This document shows positions 1 through 6,890 of a stretch of 7,419 nucleotides of DNA, one piece after another. Every line of letters starts with the position of its first letter. The first letter of the stretch is position 1. Where the stretch lies: assembly GCA_015661935.1 (NCBI GenBank), contig DQVD01000093.1, positions 1-7,419 of the forward strand. Reading direction: 5' to 3'. The position numbers were made by a program, and so were the translations under genes. Under the pieces are notes generated by a model. That model was not told the DNA's origin, made no database searches, and saw only the letters and a program-made list of their open reading frames with translations. Origin of the DNA: Desulfocapsa sulfexigens (GTDB lineage Bacteria > Desulfobacterota > Desulfobulbia > Desulfobulbales > Desulfocapsaceae).

Positions 1-1866
1 CTCAAGGATATTAAAAGTCCGGCAGACCTGCGCAGCCTTGAAATTACCGAGCTTGAAATCATTGCCGATGACCTGCGTGACACCATTATTAATACCGTCT
101 CCAAAACCGGTGGTCATCTTGCCCCTGGCCTTGGTGTTGTTGAGCTGACTCTTGCCCTCCACTATGTATTCAACACTCCGAAAGACAAACTTATCTGGGA
201 CGTGGGCCATCAGGTGTATGCCCATAAACTGCTCACCGGCAGACAGGATCAATTCCCTACTCTTCGGCAATATAAAGGCTTAAGCGGTTTTCCAAAATTT
301 AAGGAAAGTGAGTACGATGCCTTTGAAACAGGCCACTCATCCACTTCCATCTCAGCAGCTCTTGGCATGACCTGTGCGAAAGTTCTGAAAAACAACGACG
401 GTAAGGTGGTTGCTATCATTGGCGATGGTTCAATGACTGCGGGATTAGCCTTTGAAGCCCTGAACCAGGCTGGCCACCTGGATAAAGATCTGATTGTTAT
501 CTTAAATGACAACGAGATGTCCATCTCTGAGAATGTTGGTGCCATGTCAAGTTTCCTGTCACGACAACTTACCAGCAAAACCATACGACGATTACGTAAA
601 CATATCTCTACCCGTTTAAAAGAACTACATGGTGTTGGGGACAGGTTTTTAAATGTTTTGAAGAAGAGCGAAGAAAATATTAAAAATTTCTTTACTCCGG
701 CAATGCTCTTTGAAGCGCTAAAATTTTATTACATCGGCCCTATTTCAGGCCATGAGCTGGAAGTTTTAATCCCAACGCTGGAAAATACCAGGGACAATGT
801 TGACGGACCGGTTCTTGTTCATGTGATAACCAGGAAAGGTAAAGGCTATGAGCCTGCCGAAAAAAACCCCGGAAACTACCATGGTTTGGGGCCCTTTGAT
901 ATAAAAACCGGTATTCCTCACACATCACCCTGTCCAATAAGCTACACTGAAGTATTTGGAAATACCATTTGTAACATTGCTGCAAAAAACCATGATGTTG
1001 TCGCAATTTCTGCCGCTATGCCCGCTGGAACCGGTCTCAGCCATTTTGCCCGGGAATTCCCGGATCGATTCTTTGATGTAGGTATTGCAGAGCAACATGC
1101 TGTAACATTTGCAGCAGGCCTCGCTGCTGAAGGGATTCAACCGGTTGTTGCTATTTACTCTTCATTTTTCCAGCGTGCCCTGGATCAGATCATCCATGAT
1201 GTGTGTATTCCCGACCTGCCCGTGACCTTAGCCATAGATCGAGGCGGAGTTGTTGGTGATGACGGCCCTACTCACCATGGAGTTTTCGATATCTCATTTC
1301 TCCGATTTATCCCAAACCTCACATACATGGCACCAAAAGATGAGAACGAGCTCCAACATATGCTTCACACTGCAATATCGCTTTCGGGGCCAGCTGCAAT
1401 ACGCTACCCGCGTGGCGCCGGTGAAGATGTGGAAATGGATGCGGAACTTACAAACCTTGAAATTGGTAAAGCTGAATTATTACGGGAAGGAAAGGATATT
1501 TTATTGCTGCCAATCGGCAACAGGGTCTATCCCGCCATGAGGGCGGCCCAGGGTTTGGAAAAACTTGGAATTGATGCAGCCGTTATTAATCCACGTTTTA
1601 TTAAACCACTGGACAAAGATCTCCTGTGTAAATGGGCAGAAAAAACCGGACGTGTTTTAACTGTTGAAGACAACGCTGAGCATGGTGGATTTGGAAGCCT
1701 GGTACTGGAACTCCTCTCAAAAAGTAAACTCTTTGGAGTCAAGACTCACCTGCTTGGATATCCTGATCATTTTATTGAACATGGGCCGCAAAAAACACTT
1801 TGGAAGAATTCAAAATTGGATTCTCCTTCCATTATCAGTGCTGCCATGGAACTACTAAAAGATTAA
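1..1866 (+). CDS. dxs: 1-deoxy-D-xylulose-5-phosphate synthase, 5' end cut by the window edge
   Basis: Thiamine-diphosphate enzyme that condenses pyruvate and glyceraldehyde 3-phosphate to 1-deoxy-D-xylulose 5-phosphate, the first step of the MEP isoprenoid pathway (also feeding thiamine and pyridoxal synthesis); cytosolic. The frame is open from base 1 and 621 residues are visible. DXS is usually about 620-640 residues, so only a few N-terminal residues and the start codon are missing. Window-numbered landmarks: TGGH with the conserved active-site His39; the ThDP/Mg motif GDG (141-143) through NDN (169-171); SISENVG directly after it; YIGPISGH; the second-domain motif IAEQHAVTFAAG with catalytic Glu364; DRGGVVGDDGPTHHG; YPRG; and a transketolase C-terminal domain with VEDNAEHGGFGS. 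All three domains are intact with no frameshift. A GTG at 202 is internal (WDVGHQVY) and is not the start. Convergent with the epimerase gene. Family assignment is near certain; promoter and operon partners lie outside the window. Confidence 0.97.
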   Translation, partial: LKDIKSPADLRSLEITELEIIADDLRDTIINTVSKTGGHLAPGLGVVELTLALHYVFNTPKDKLIWDVGHQVYAHKLLTGRQDQFPTLRQYKGLSGFPKFKESEYDAFETGHSSTSISAALGMTCAKVLKNNDGKVVAIIGDGSMTAGLAFEALNQAGHLDKDLIVILNDNEMSISENVGAMSSFLSRQLTSKTIRRLRKHISTRLKELHGVGDRFLNVLKKSEENIKNFFTPAMLFEALKFYYIGPISGHELEVLIPTLENTRDNVDGPVLVHVITRKGKGYEPAEKNPGNYHGLGPFDIKTGIPHTSPCPISYTEVFGNTICNIAAKNHDVVAISAAMPAGTGLSHFAREFPDRFFDVGIAEQHAVTFAAGLAAEGIQPVVAIYSSFFQRALDQIIHDVCIPDLPVTLAIDRGGVVGDDGPTHHGVFDISFLRFIPNLTYMAPKDENELQHMLHTAISLSGPAAIRYPRGAGEDVEMDAELTNLEIGKAELLREGKDILLLPIGNRVYPAMRAAQGLEKLGIDAAVINPRFIKPLDKDLLCKWAEKTGRVLTVEDNAEHGGFGSLVLELLSKSKLFGVKTHLLGYPDHFIEHGPQKTLWKNSKLDSPSIISAAMELLKD

Positions 1867-1878
1867 TTCCTGCCCTTA

Positions 1879-1904
1879 CGTTCCCACGCAGGAGCGTGGG
1901 AACG
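1879..1904. repeat. REP-like palindrome between convergent genes
   Basis: A perfect inverted repeat with 11-bp arms (CGTTCCCACGC and GCGTGGGAACG) and a 4-base loop (AGGA), placed 12 bp after the dxs stop and 14 bp before the epimerase stop. The motif GTTCCCACGC...GCGTGGGAAC matches, from memory, a palindrome scattered in many copies through proteobacterial genomes and resembling the REP sequences handled by RAYT (REP-associated tyrosine) transposases. Only one copy is in this window, so its repeat nature is inferred. The hairpin could also end transcription or protect 3' ends from both sides, although no T-run follows either arm. Confidence 0.75.
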
Positions 1905-1918
1905 AGGAGAAACAAAGA

Positions 1919-2953
1919 TCAACCTTTGTGATAATAATCCATATACCAATGGACAAAACTCTTAACACCAACATCCAACGGCGTATCGGGTTTATAGTCA
2001 AAATCCCTGATCAAATCATCCACATTGGCATAGGTAGCCTGAACATCACCCGGCTGCATTGGTAAAAAATTCTTATCGGCAGTTTTCCCAAGATTTTCTT
2101 CCAGCAACTGGATAAAATAGAGAAGCCGTTCTTTCTTATTATTCCCTATATTATAGATTCTGTACGGACAGTATGATGTCGCCGTATCAGGGCTGTCAGA
2201 GTTCCAATTAAAGTCCGGTTCTGCAGGTTTTTGCACCACACGGGCCACCCCTTCAACAATATCATCAATAAAGGTGAAATCACGTGCCATATTCCCGTTA
2301 TTAAATACGTTGATTGGTTCTCCGGCAAGAATTGCTTTGGCAAAAAGCATGGGTGCCATGTCCGGTCTGCCCCAGGGGCCATAAACAGTAAAAAACCTGA
2401 GCCCGGTACAGGGCAGTCCAAAAAGATGGCTATAAGAATGGGCCATCAGCTCATTGGATTTTTTGGATGCTGCATACAAGGAAACAGGGTGGTTGACATT
2501 ATCATGTTCTGAATAGGGTTGATGCGTATTTGCGCCATAGACCGAACTTGACGATGCGTATACAAAATGTTTCACCCCTGAATGTCTGCAACCTTCGAGG
2601 AGGTTGGCAAAGCCCACAATATTTGTATCAATATATGTTGCCGGGTTTATCAGGGAATAACGAACACCGGGTTGCGCAGCAAGGTTCACAACAGCGTCGA
2701 AACTGTGGTCAATAAAGAGTTTCTCCATGGCTCCGCGATCCGAGATATCCACCTCAAGATTCTGAAAGGTATCACTTGCGGCAATTTGAGTTAATCGATC
2801 TTTCTTCAAATTAACATCGTAATAATCAGTGATGGTATCAATCCCTATCACTTCACAACCCGACTCACAAAGTGTTCTGGCGAGAAACGAACCTATAAAC
2901 CCAGCCGTACCGGTGACCAGTATTTTTTTCATTTTCATATTTTCATCAATCAT
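1919..2953 (-). CDS. NAD-dependent epimerase, probable UDP-glucuronate 4-epimerase
   Basis: Extended short-chain dehydrogenase/reductase that probably interconverts UDP-glucuronate and UDP-galacturonate using bound NAD, supplying sugar nucleotides for LPS, capsule or other surface polysaccharide; cytosolic. With the start chosen here it has 344 residues, normal for the family. Visible: Rossmann motif GTAGFIG (15-21), Asp39 at the end of strand 2 (GIDTITDYYD) typical of NAD use, SSSSVYG (134-140), catalytic YAASK (Tyr160, Lys164), and FFTVYGPWGRPDMA followed by ARDFTFIDDI, which points to the UDP-GlcA 4-epimerase branch rather than GalE. LPMQPGDVQATYANVDDL near the C-terminus is also typical. 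Start: the ATG at 2953 has GGAAGGGG six bases upstream and overlaps the aldolase stop by 8 bp, suggesting coupled translation. ATGs at 2938 and 2932 are alternatives with poorer ribosome sites. The frame is open up to 3040, but that extension lies inside the aldolase gene and precedes the conserved domain. Exact substrate is inferred. Confidence 0.9.
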   Translation of the reverse strand: MIDENMKMKKILVTGTAGFIGSFLARTLCESGCEVIGIDTITDYYDVNLKKDRLTQIAASDTFQNLEVDISDRGAMEKLFIDHSFDAVVNLAAQPGVRYSLINPATYIDTNIVGFANLLEGCRHSGVKHFVYASSSSVYGANTHQPYSEHDNVNHPVSLYAASKKSNELMAHSYSHLFGLPCTGLRFFTVYGPWGRPDMAPMLFAKAILAGEPINVFNNGNMARDFTFIDDIVEGVARVVQKPAEPDFNWNSDSPDTATSYCPYRIYNIGNNKKERLLYFIQLLEENLGKTADKNFLPMQPGDVQATYANVDDLIRDFDYKPDTPLDVGVKSFVHWYMDYYHKG

Positions 2954-4226
2954 CAAAGTCCCCTTCCGGCCCTTTATCCGTATCAAGCTCTGCGGCTCGG
3001 GCAATAATCTTTTCCTTTGTCCAATCTGCAGGATCTTCAATTCGTTCTACTTTAGGCCCAAGGTCATGGGAACCGGCTTTTAAGATTTCTGCCTTTGCAA
3101 ACTCAGCTGAATCACCTGCTGAGAAAACATTAACCAGCATATTACAAATAAACTCTTCAACCCGTGCACACATCCGCTCGCGAATATCACTTGCCTGTCC
3201 CGAAAGCCTGTTCTCAAAAGGAAGATTAATTTTTTTATAATCTCCACCTTTCCAACCCTTATCATCGGCATAAGCTACCATTTGCTGCCACATTTCTTCT
3301 GTAACACCTTCACCCTGAACTTTCTTAAACATTCCGTTCTCATCGAGGATGGCATTTCCATAGTCATTTACTTCAAGCCCCCAGGAAACCATCTGTAACG
3401 CAGTTGCGACATTGGCTTTGGTGGTTGCTGTTTCACTGCAGATGGAACGAAGACGTTCCGAGCTGTTTCCGGAAGTTCCATGCTGTGCACCGGAAGTTCC
3501 GTATGGGGCAAGTGCCTTATGGATCTCACCTGTAAGCCCTACCTGTATCCCTTGGCCTGATGCTTCAAGACCGTGGATACTTCCATTATTCAATGCAATC
3601 CAATCAGCACAAATTCCATGAGCATTCAGTCCTTTAATTAAAAATGAGGCATCATCAACGGTGGATAAACCCTGTTCACCTTTAATTTCACCGACTTCAG
3701 TTTCAAGCCCGGCCCATGCAGGAATGAACCTGTTAAGCTCAATATTTGCAAGCAGGTTTTTATCATCAAGCATATGTGAAGCATCAACAGCAATCGAGGT
3801 GATGCCCGCATCAAAGATGGAGGGTATTTCCACTTTAGCCATGGCCATATCACCTTCCTGCTTAATTCCGTAGTGATCGGCATGAATGGCAACAGGTATT
3901 GTAATATTCAATTCATTACAGAGACTATCTACAATTGTTGCCATGTTCCAGAAACTTACAGGACAATATGCATTGGCACCACCTTCTGAGCGGGCAATCT
4001 CTATAATAATTGCACTATTGGCCCGTTGTGCAGCAAGCAATGCCCCTCGAATAACAAAGGTGCTTCTGCCGTTGGCTGCCATGGTCATGGCACCGCCTTT
4101 CACTCTCATTGCACGATCAATAACTTTGCCACTTACAAGCAATGCTTTTGAATTTGGAAATAATTTCTTTATATTAGGCGGACGACCAATCTCAAGAAGC
4201 TTTGCATATTCTGCGCTGTTGCTCAT
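2946..4226 (-). CDS. Class II fructose-bisphosphate aldolase family protein, long form
   Basis: Zinc-dependent aldolase family, which reversibly cleaves fructose 1,6-bisphosphate (or a related ketose bisphosphate) to dihydroxyacetone phosphate and an aldehyde; cytosolic. It has 426 residues, against about 360 for E. coli FbaA and about 285-310 for the short class. Motifs in order: AIHADHYG (Asp117 as likely proton donor, His118 as zinc ligand), LETEVGEIKGEQG (Glu175/Glu177 region), NNGSIHGLE (His218, matching FbaA His226), YGTSGAQHGTSG (His249, matching FbaA His264, with a phosphate-binding GTSG), and KANVATALQ (Asn272) where the family usually reads NIDTD. The region around 325-365 resembles the FbaA C-terminus (WKGGDYKK...LSGQASDIRERM), and about 60 further residues form an acidic tail ending GDFDD. 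Start: ATG preceded by AGGAG at six bases. It is followed by the overlapping epimerase gene, so the pair is one transcription unit. The fold is secure; the exact substrate is less so because of the altered NIDTD motif. Confidence 0.87.
   Translation of the reverse strand: MSNSAEYAKLLEIGRPPNIKKLFPNSKALLVSGKVIDRAMRVKGGAMTMAANGRSTFVIRGALLAAQRANSAIIIEIARSEGGANAYCPVSFWNMATIVDSLCNELNITIPVAIHADHYGIKQEGDMAMAKVEIPSIFDAGITSIAVDASHMLDDKNLLANIELNRFIPAWAGLETEVGEIKGEQGLSTVDDASFLIKGLNAHGICADWIALNNGSIHGLEASGQGIQVGLTGEIHKALAPYGTSGAQHGTSGNSSERLRSICSETATTKANVATALQMVSWGLEVNDYGNAILDENGMFKKVQGEGVTEEMWQQMVAYADDKGWKGGDYKKINLPFENRLSGQASDIRERMCARVEEFICNMLVNVFSAGDSAEFAKAEILKAGSHDLGPKVERIEDPADWTKEKIIARAAELDTDKGPEGDFDD
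2960..2967 (-). promoter_or_regulatory. Ribosome binding site that decides the epimerase start
   Basis: Read on the minus strand, GGAAGGGG lies inside the last codons of the aldolase gene, six bases before the ATG at 2953. The two downstream ATGs (2938, 2932) have only A-rich sequence in front of them, so this site favours the start that overlaps the aldolase stop. Confidence 0.6.
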
Positions 4227-4232
4227 AGTAAT

Positions 4233-4237
4233 CTCCT
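4233..4237 (-). promoter_or_regulatory. Shine-Dalgarno site of the aldolase gene
   Basis: AGGAG on the minus strand, six bases before the ATG at 4226. It is the best-formed ribosome site in the window and fixes the aldolase start. Confidence 0.8.
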
Positions 4238-4249
4238 ATAATCATTTGT

Positions 4250-4255
4250 TTTATA
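4250..4255 (-). promoter_or_regulatory. Possible -10 element for the aldolase-epimerase operon
   Basis: Minus strand TATAAA (five of six matches to TATAAT) lies 23 bases before the aldolase ATG. No good -35 hexamer is present at 16-19 bases upstream, and the implied leader would be very short, so this is a weak call from sequence alone. Confidence 0.25.
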
Positions 4256-4275
4256 ACTTCTCTTTTCACTCATTT

Positions 4276-4343
4276 AGGAACGGGGACGAAATAACTTCCC
4301 CAATTTAGGCGCTCGTATTTAGCGCCTTACAGAACAATTTCCT
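4276..4343. repeat. Cluster of nested dyads, possible REP-like element
   Basis: Three inverted repeats lie in this stretch of the divergent intergenic region. They are GGGGA (4282-4286) with TCCCC (4297-4301); AGGCGCT (4307-4313) with AGCGCCT (4321-4327), a perfect 7-bp stem over a 7-base loop; and an outer pair AGGAA (4276-4280) with TTCCT (4339-4343). Together they could fold into a branched hairpin. The arrangement is reminiscent of dispersed palindromic elements, but only one copy is visible. A regulatory role for the flanking divergent genes is equally possible. Confidence 0.4.
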
Positions 4344-4365
4344 GTTTTTTTCAAAGAAATTTTCT

Positions 4366-4380
4366 GATAAGGCACTTATC
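4366..4380. promoter_or_regulatory. Short dyad upstream of the cytochrome b gene, possible operator
   Basis: GATAAG-GCA-CTTATC is a perfect 6-bp inverted repeat over a 3-base spacer, 53 bp before the cytochrome b start. Two smaller dyads follow, CAGT-GA-ACTG (4381-4390) and CCTG-AA-CAGG (4399-4408). They may be a regulator site or chance; I see no convincing -35/-10 pair next to them. Confidence 0.25.
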
Positions 4381-4433
4381 CAGTGAACTGCCTTTCTTCC
4401 TGAACAGGGTTAGAAAGCACAGGCGTATGTGAA

Positions 4434-5270
4434 ATGGAAATGCTCAGGAATAAATTTTCAGAAATGAAATGGGGTGAATATTCTCTTCTTGCTCTCTATA
4501 TTTCTGTTCTGTCAGGTGTGGTTGTTGCCTGGCAATACGATCCTGCAACTCCACTTTACTCGGTCTCCACATTAGATTTATTGGTTCCCTTTGGTGAGTA
4601 TTTCAGATCCCTTCACTTTTACTCCAGCCAATTCTTTTTTCTCTTTTGTATATGCCATGTAATTGCTACCTTTGAGCAGGCCCAGAATTACTCAAAGAAA
4701 CAGTGGCTTATGCTTACGGCAACCCTTCCCGTAGCATTGCTTATCCTGTTTACCGGCTATGTACTGCGTGGTGACTCAACCGGATCTTCCGCAGGAATGA
4801 TTGCTGAAGCAATCGTATTAGATTTACCCCTTATTGGCCAACCTATAAATAATCTCTTTTTTTCCATAACAGATAATGGAATGAAACGGGTATACATAAA
4901 CCATATCATTGGTTTTGGACTGCTCTGGGGATGGCTTGCCTGGAGTCATGTGAAAAAGTACAGGGTTGCATTCAATCAGCATATTCTGTTGACCATATCT
5001 ATTATGCTGTTTTCAGTTTTTGTTGCCGCCCCCTTTGAACCTGACCATCTGGGGGTAACGTACATCGCAGGGCCATGGTTCTTTCTTGGACTTCAGGAAC
5101 TCCTGCGGTATCTACCTCCAATGATTGCCGGAATCTTTATTCCGGTAACATTGCTTCTTGGGATAGCTCTTCTCCGAAAAGATCACCCTAACTATCGCTG
5201 GATTCTAATCTTTATCTTCTGCTGGTTGTTTATATACGCAATTCTGACTGCAATTGGATTCCTTCGATAG
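4434..5270 (+). CDS. Cytochrome b, b6-like short form with PWFF in place of PEWY
   Basis: Inner-membrane dihaem cytochrome b domain that would move electrons between (mena)quinone and partner redox proteins. It has 278 residues and about seven hydrophobic helices (roughly 16-33, 61-80, 91-111, 156-173, 184-200, 228-247, 255-275). That matches PetB (four helices) joined to a PetD-like part (three helices), but much shorter than the two together. Haem ligands are two pairs: His61/His75 (13 residues between) and His157/His172 (14 between, as in b6f-type proteins). GYVLRGD (108-114) follows helix three like GYxLxxD of cytochrome b. In the ef-loop position, GPWFFLGLQELLR (213-225) stands where PEWY normally sits, so the Qo-site glutamate is missing. 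No Rieske, cytochrome c or iron-sulfur gene adjoins it: upstream is the divergent aldolase and downstream the convergent hisHF, 13 bp away. Start uncertain: ATGs at 4434 and 4440 both have only a weak AGG upstream. No signal peptide. Confidence 0.85.
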   Translation: MEMLRNKFSEMKWGEYSLLALYISVLSGVVVAWQYDPATPLYSVSTLDLLVPFGEYFRSLHFYSSQFFFLFCICHVIATFEQAQNYSKKQWLMLTATLPVALLILFTGYVLRGDSTGSSAGMIAEAIVLDLPLIGQPINNLFFSITDNGMKRVYINHIIGFGLLWGWLAWSHVKKYRVAFNQHILLTISIMLFSVFVAAPFEPDHLGVTYIAGPWFFLGLQELLRYLPPMIAGIFIPVTLLLGIALLRKDHPNYRWILIFIFCWLFIYAILTAIGFLR

Positions 5271-5283
5271 CTATTTTTTAAAA

Positions 5284-6879
5284 TCAGCGAATCTCTACCC
5301 CATTATCTTTCAATGTTTCTTTCACTTCAGCAATAGGCACTTCCTTACGATGAAAAATCCCGGCGGCAAGCGCTGCTTCCGCATCAGTCGCCCTAAAAAC
5401 ATCGACAAAATGAGCAGCTGAGCCAGCTCCGGAAGAGGCAATTACAGGAATACTAACGGCACTTTTCACATGATTGATCAGCTCAAAATCAAAGCCGCTA
5501 TTTGTTCCATCCTTATCAATACAATTTAAAAGTATTTCTCCGGCACCCAATGCTTCACAGCTTGAAGCAAGCTGAACAGCATCAAGATCACGCCCTTCCC
5601 TGCCGCCCATGACAGTACACTGATACCAGCAATACTCTTCACCTTCAGGCCCGGGAACAACGGTTTTAATGGTATTGTGATCCGTATCTTCAGGGTTTTT
5701 CACATACACACGCCTTGGGTCAACTGAGATAACAACGGCCTGTGCCCCATAAACAATTGAAATCTGCTCAATGGAACTTTTGCCGGTTTTTATACCGGTT
5801 TTCAAATACTCTTCTGCTGTATAGCAGGCATCAGAACCAATGGAAATTTTGTCAGCCCCGGAACGGAAATATTCGGAAGCAACATCGAGTGCTGTATATT
5901 CTTTACCATTACTATCAGTAAACTCACGTATTCCTCCTCCGATGGTAAGAGGTACAAACACATTTTCAGAAGTCTTCTGCAAAACCTCAAGCATGGGCTG
6001 ATCTTTCATGGGAAAATCTCTAAAGCCAGTGATATTTAAAAAGGTTATTTCATCTGCACCTTCCTCGTAATATCGCTTGGCCAGCTTCACAGGCTTTCCG
6101 AGATTTCTCACCTCTCCCTTATCGCGAACATCATACTGATCACCTTTGGTGACCACAAGATCCCCATTGTCATTGGTTCGTACATCAAGACAGGCAATAA
6201 CGCGTTTGGCTATCTTTGTCTCTTTTTGACTGCCTGATAATTCTTTTGCTGAAACAGTGATGGCATCATCTTTTTTAGATTTCAGATAATTCCCTAGAAT
6301 ATTCAATCCGGCTGAACCACTCTTTTCAGGATGAAACTGAAATGCTGTAACATTTCCCTTCTGAACACCACTTACAAACTCTTCGCCATAGTTAGTGGTG
6401 GCGAGCAGCCATTCCTCATCACTCTCGTCAAGTGTGGCCCTGTAAGAATGTACAAAATAGAGCTTTTCACCATTATATCCAGCGAATAGAGCAGATTGTT
6501 TATGCAAATTAACGCCATTCCAACCAATTTGCGGCACTGACAGGCTACTCTCTGTAAAACGTTTTATCTGTCCTTTTAAAATTGAAAGCCCGGCAACACC
6601 CGGAGATTCTTCACTGCCTTCAAACAGAGCCTGCAAAGCAACACAAATACCAAGCACAGGTTTATCGGAGTGAATTCGTTCAATTAAAGGCTCTACAAAA
6701 CAATCACGCTGCAAACGCTCCATAACTGACCCATAACTGCCAACACCCGGGAAAATTAAACAGTCCGCGCTAAGTATATCCGCTGGACATTTAACATCCT
6801 GCACGGTGTAGCCAAGCTTTCTAATTGCATTTCTGACACTTCGGACATTGCCGGCGCCATAGTCAAGTAATGTAATCAT
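5284..6879 (-). CDS. hisHF: Bifunctional imidazole glycerol phosphate synthase (HisH-HisF fusion), eukaryote-like
   Basis: Histidine biosynthesis: the glutaminase half releases ammonia from glutamine and the cyclase half uses it with PRFAR to make imidazole glycerol phosphate and AICAR; cytosolic. In 531 residues, 1-200 are HisH (class I glutamine amidotransferase): FPGVGSYG (43-50), nucleophile Cys79 in GICVALQ, PQIGWN, YFVHSY, and FHPEKSG with His183 and Glu185. A linker spans about 201-223. Residues 224-531 are the HisF barrel: RVIACLDV (catalytic Asp232), GGGIR (314-318), VISVDPRR (catalytic Asp387), ILLNCIDKDG and IASSGAG. Segments TNDNGDLVVTKGDQYDVR, VRNLGKPV, GPEGEEYCWYQC, GGREGRDL and AGIFHRKE are characteristic of yeast HIS7 and plant HISN4, and the insert at about 392-425 is absent from ordinary bacterial HisF. 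Yeast HIS7 is about 550 residues, so this is full length. Oddity: the usual Gly two residues after Cys79 is Ala81. The start fits the HisH N-terminus (ITLLDYGAGNVRSV); its ribosome site (AAAGAA) is weak. No other his gene is in view. Confidence 0.96.
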   Translation of the reverse strand: MITLLDYGAGNVRSVRNAIRKLGYTVQDVKCPADILSADCLIFPGVGSYGSVMERLQRDCFVEPLIERIHSDKPVLGICVALQALFEGSEESPGVAGLSILKGQIKRFTESSLSVPQIGWNGVNLHKQSALFAGYNGEKLYFVHSYRATLDESDEEWLLATTNYGEEFVSGVQKGNVTAFQFHPEKSGSAGLNILGNYLKSKKDDAITVSAKELSGSQKETKIAKRVIACLDVRTNDNGDLVVTKGDQYDVRDKGEVRNLGKPVKLAKRYYEEGADEITFLNITGFRDFPMKDQPMLEVLQKTSENVFVPLTIGGGIREFTDSNGKEYTALDVASEYFRSGADKISIGSDACYTAEEYLKTGIKTGKSSIEQISIVYGAQAVVISVDPRRVYVKNPEDTDHNTIKTVVPGPEGEEYCWYQCTVMGGREGRDLDAVQLASSCEALGAGEILLNCIDKDGTNSGFDFELINHVKSAVSIPVIASSGAGSAAHFVDVFRATDAEAALAAGIFHRKEVPIAEVKETLKDNGVEIR

Positions 6880-6890
6880 TATTTCTTTAA

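Noticed and set aside
202..1866. Starting dxs at the GTG at 202
   Set aside because: The frame is open to base 1 and the upstream 67 codons encode conserved DXS sequence including the active-site His; the GTG codes for Val in WDVGHQ.
2954..3040. N-terminal extension of the epimerase to the ATG at 3040
   Set aside because: These codons overlap the aldolase C-terminus in another frame, resemble no epimerase sequence, and the Rossmann domain begins right after the ATG at 2953.
3886..4308. 140-codon plus-strand reading frame
   Set aside because: It is antisense to the well-supported aldolase gene, has no recognisable domain and no convincing ribosome site.
5271..5283. Terminator between cytochrome b and hisHF
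   Set aside because: The 13-base gap is a T/A run without room for a stem; no hairpin is visible at either gene end.
5284..6879. HisH and HisF joined by an assembly or frameshift artefact
   Set aside because: Both halves and the linker are in one uninterrupted frame, the fusion order matches the known eukaryotic enzyme, and total length agrees with it.
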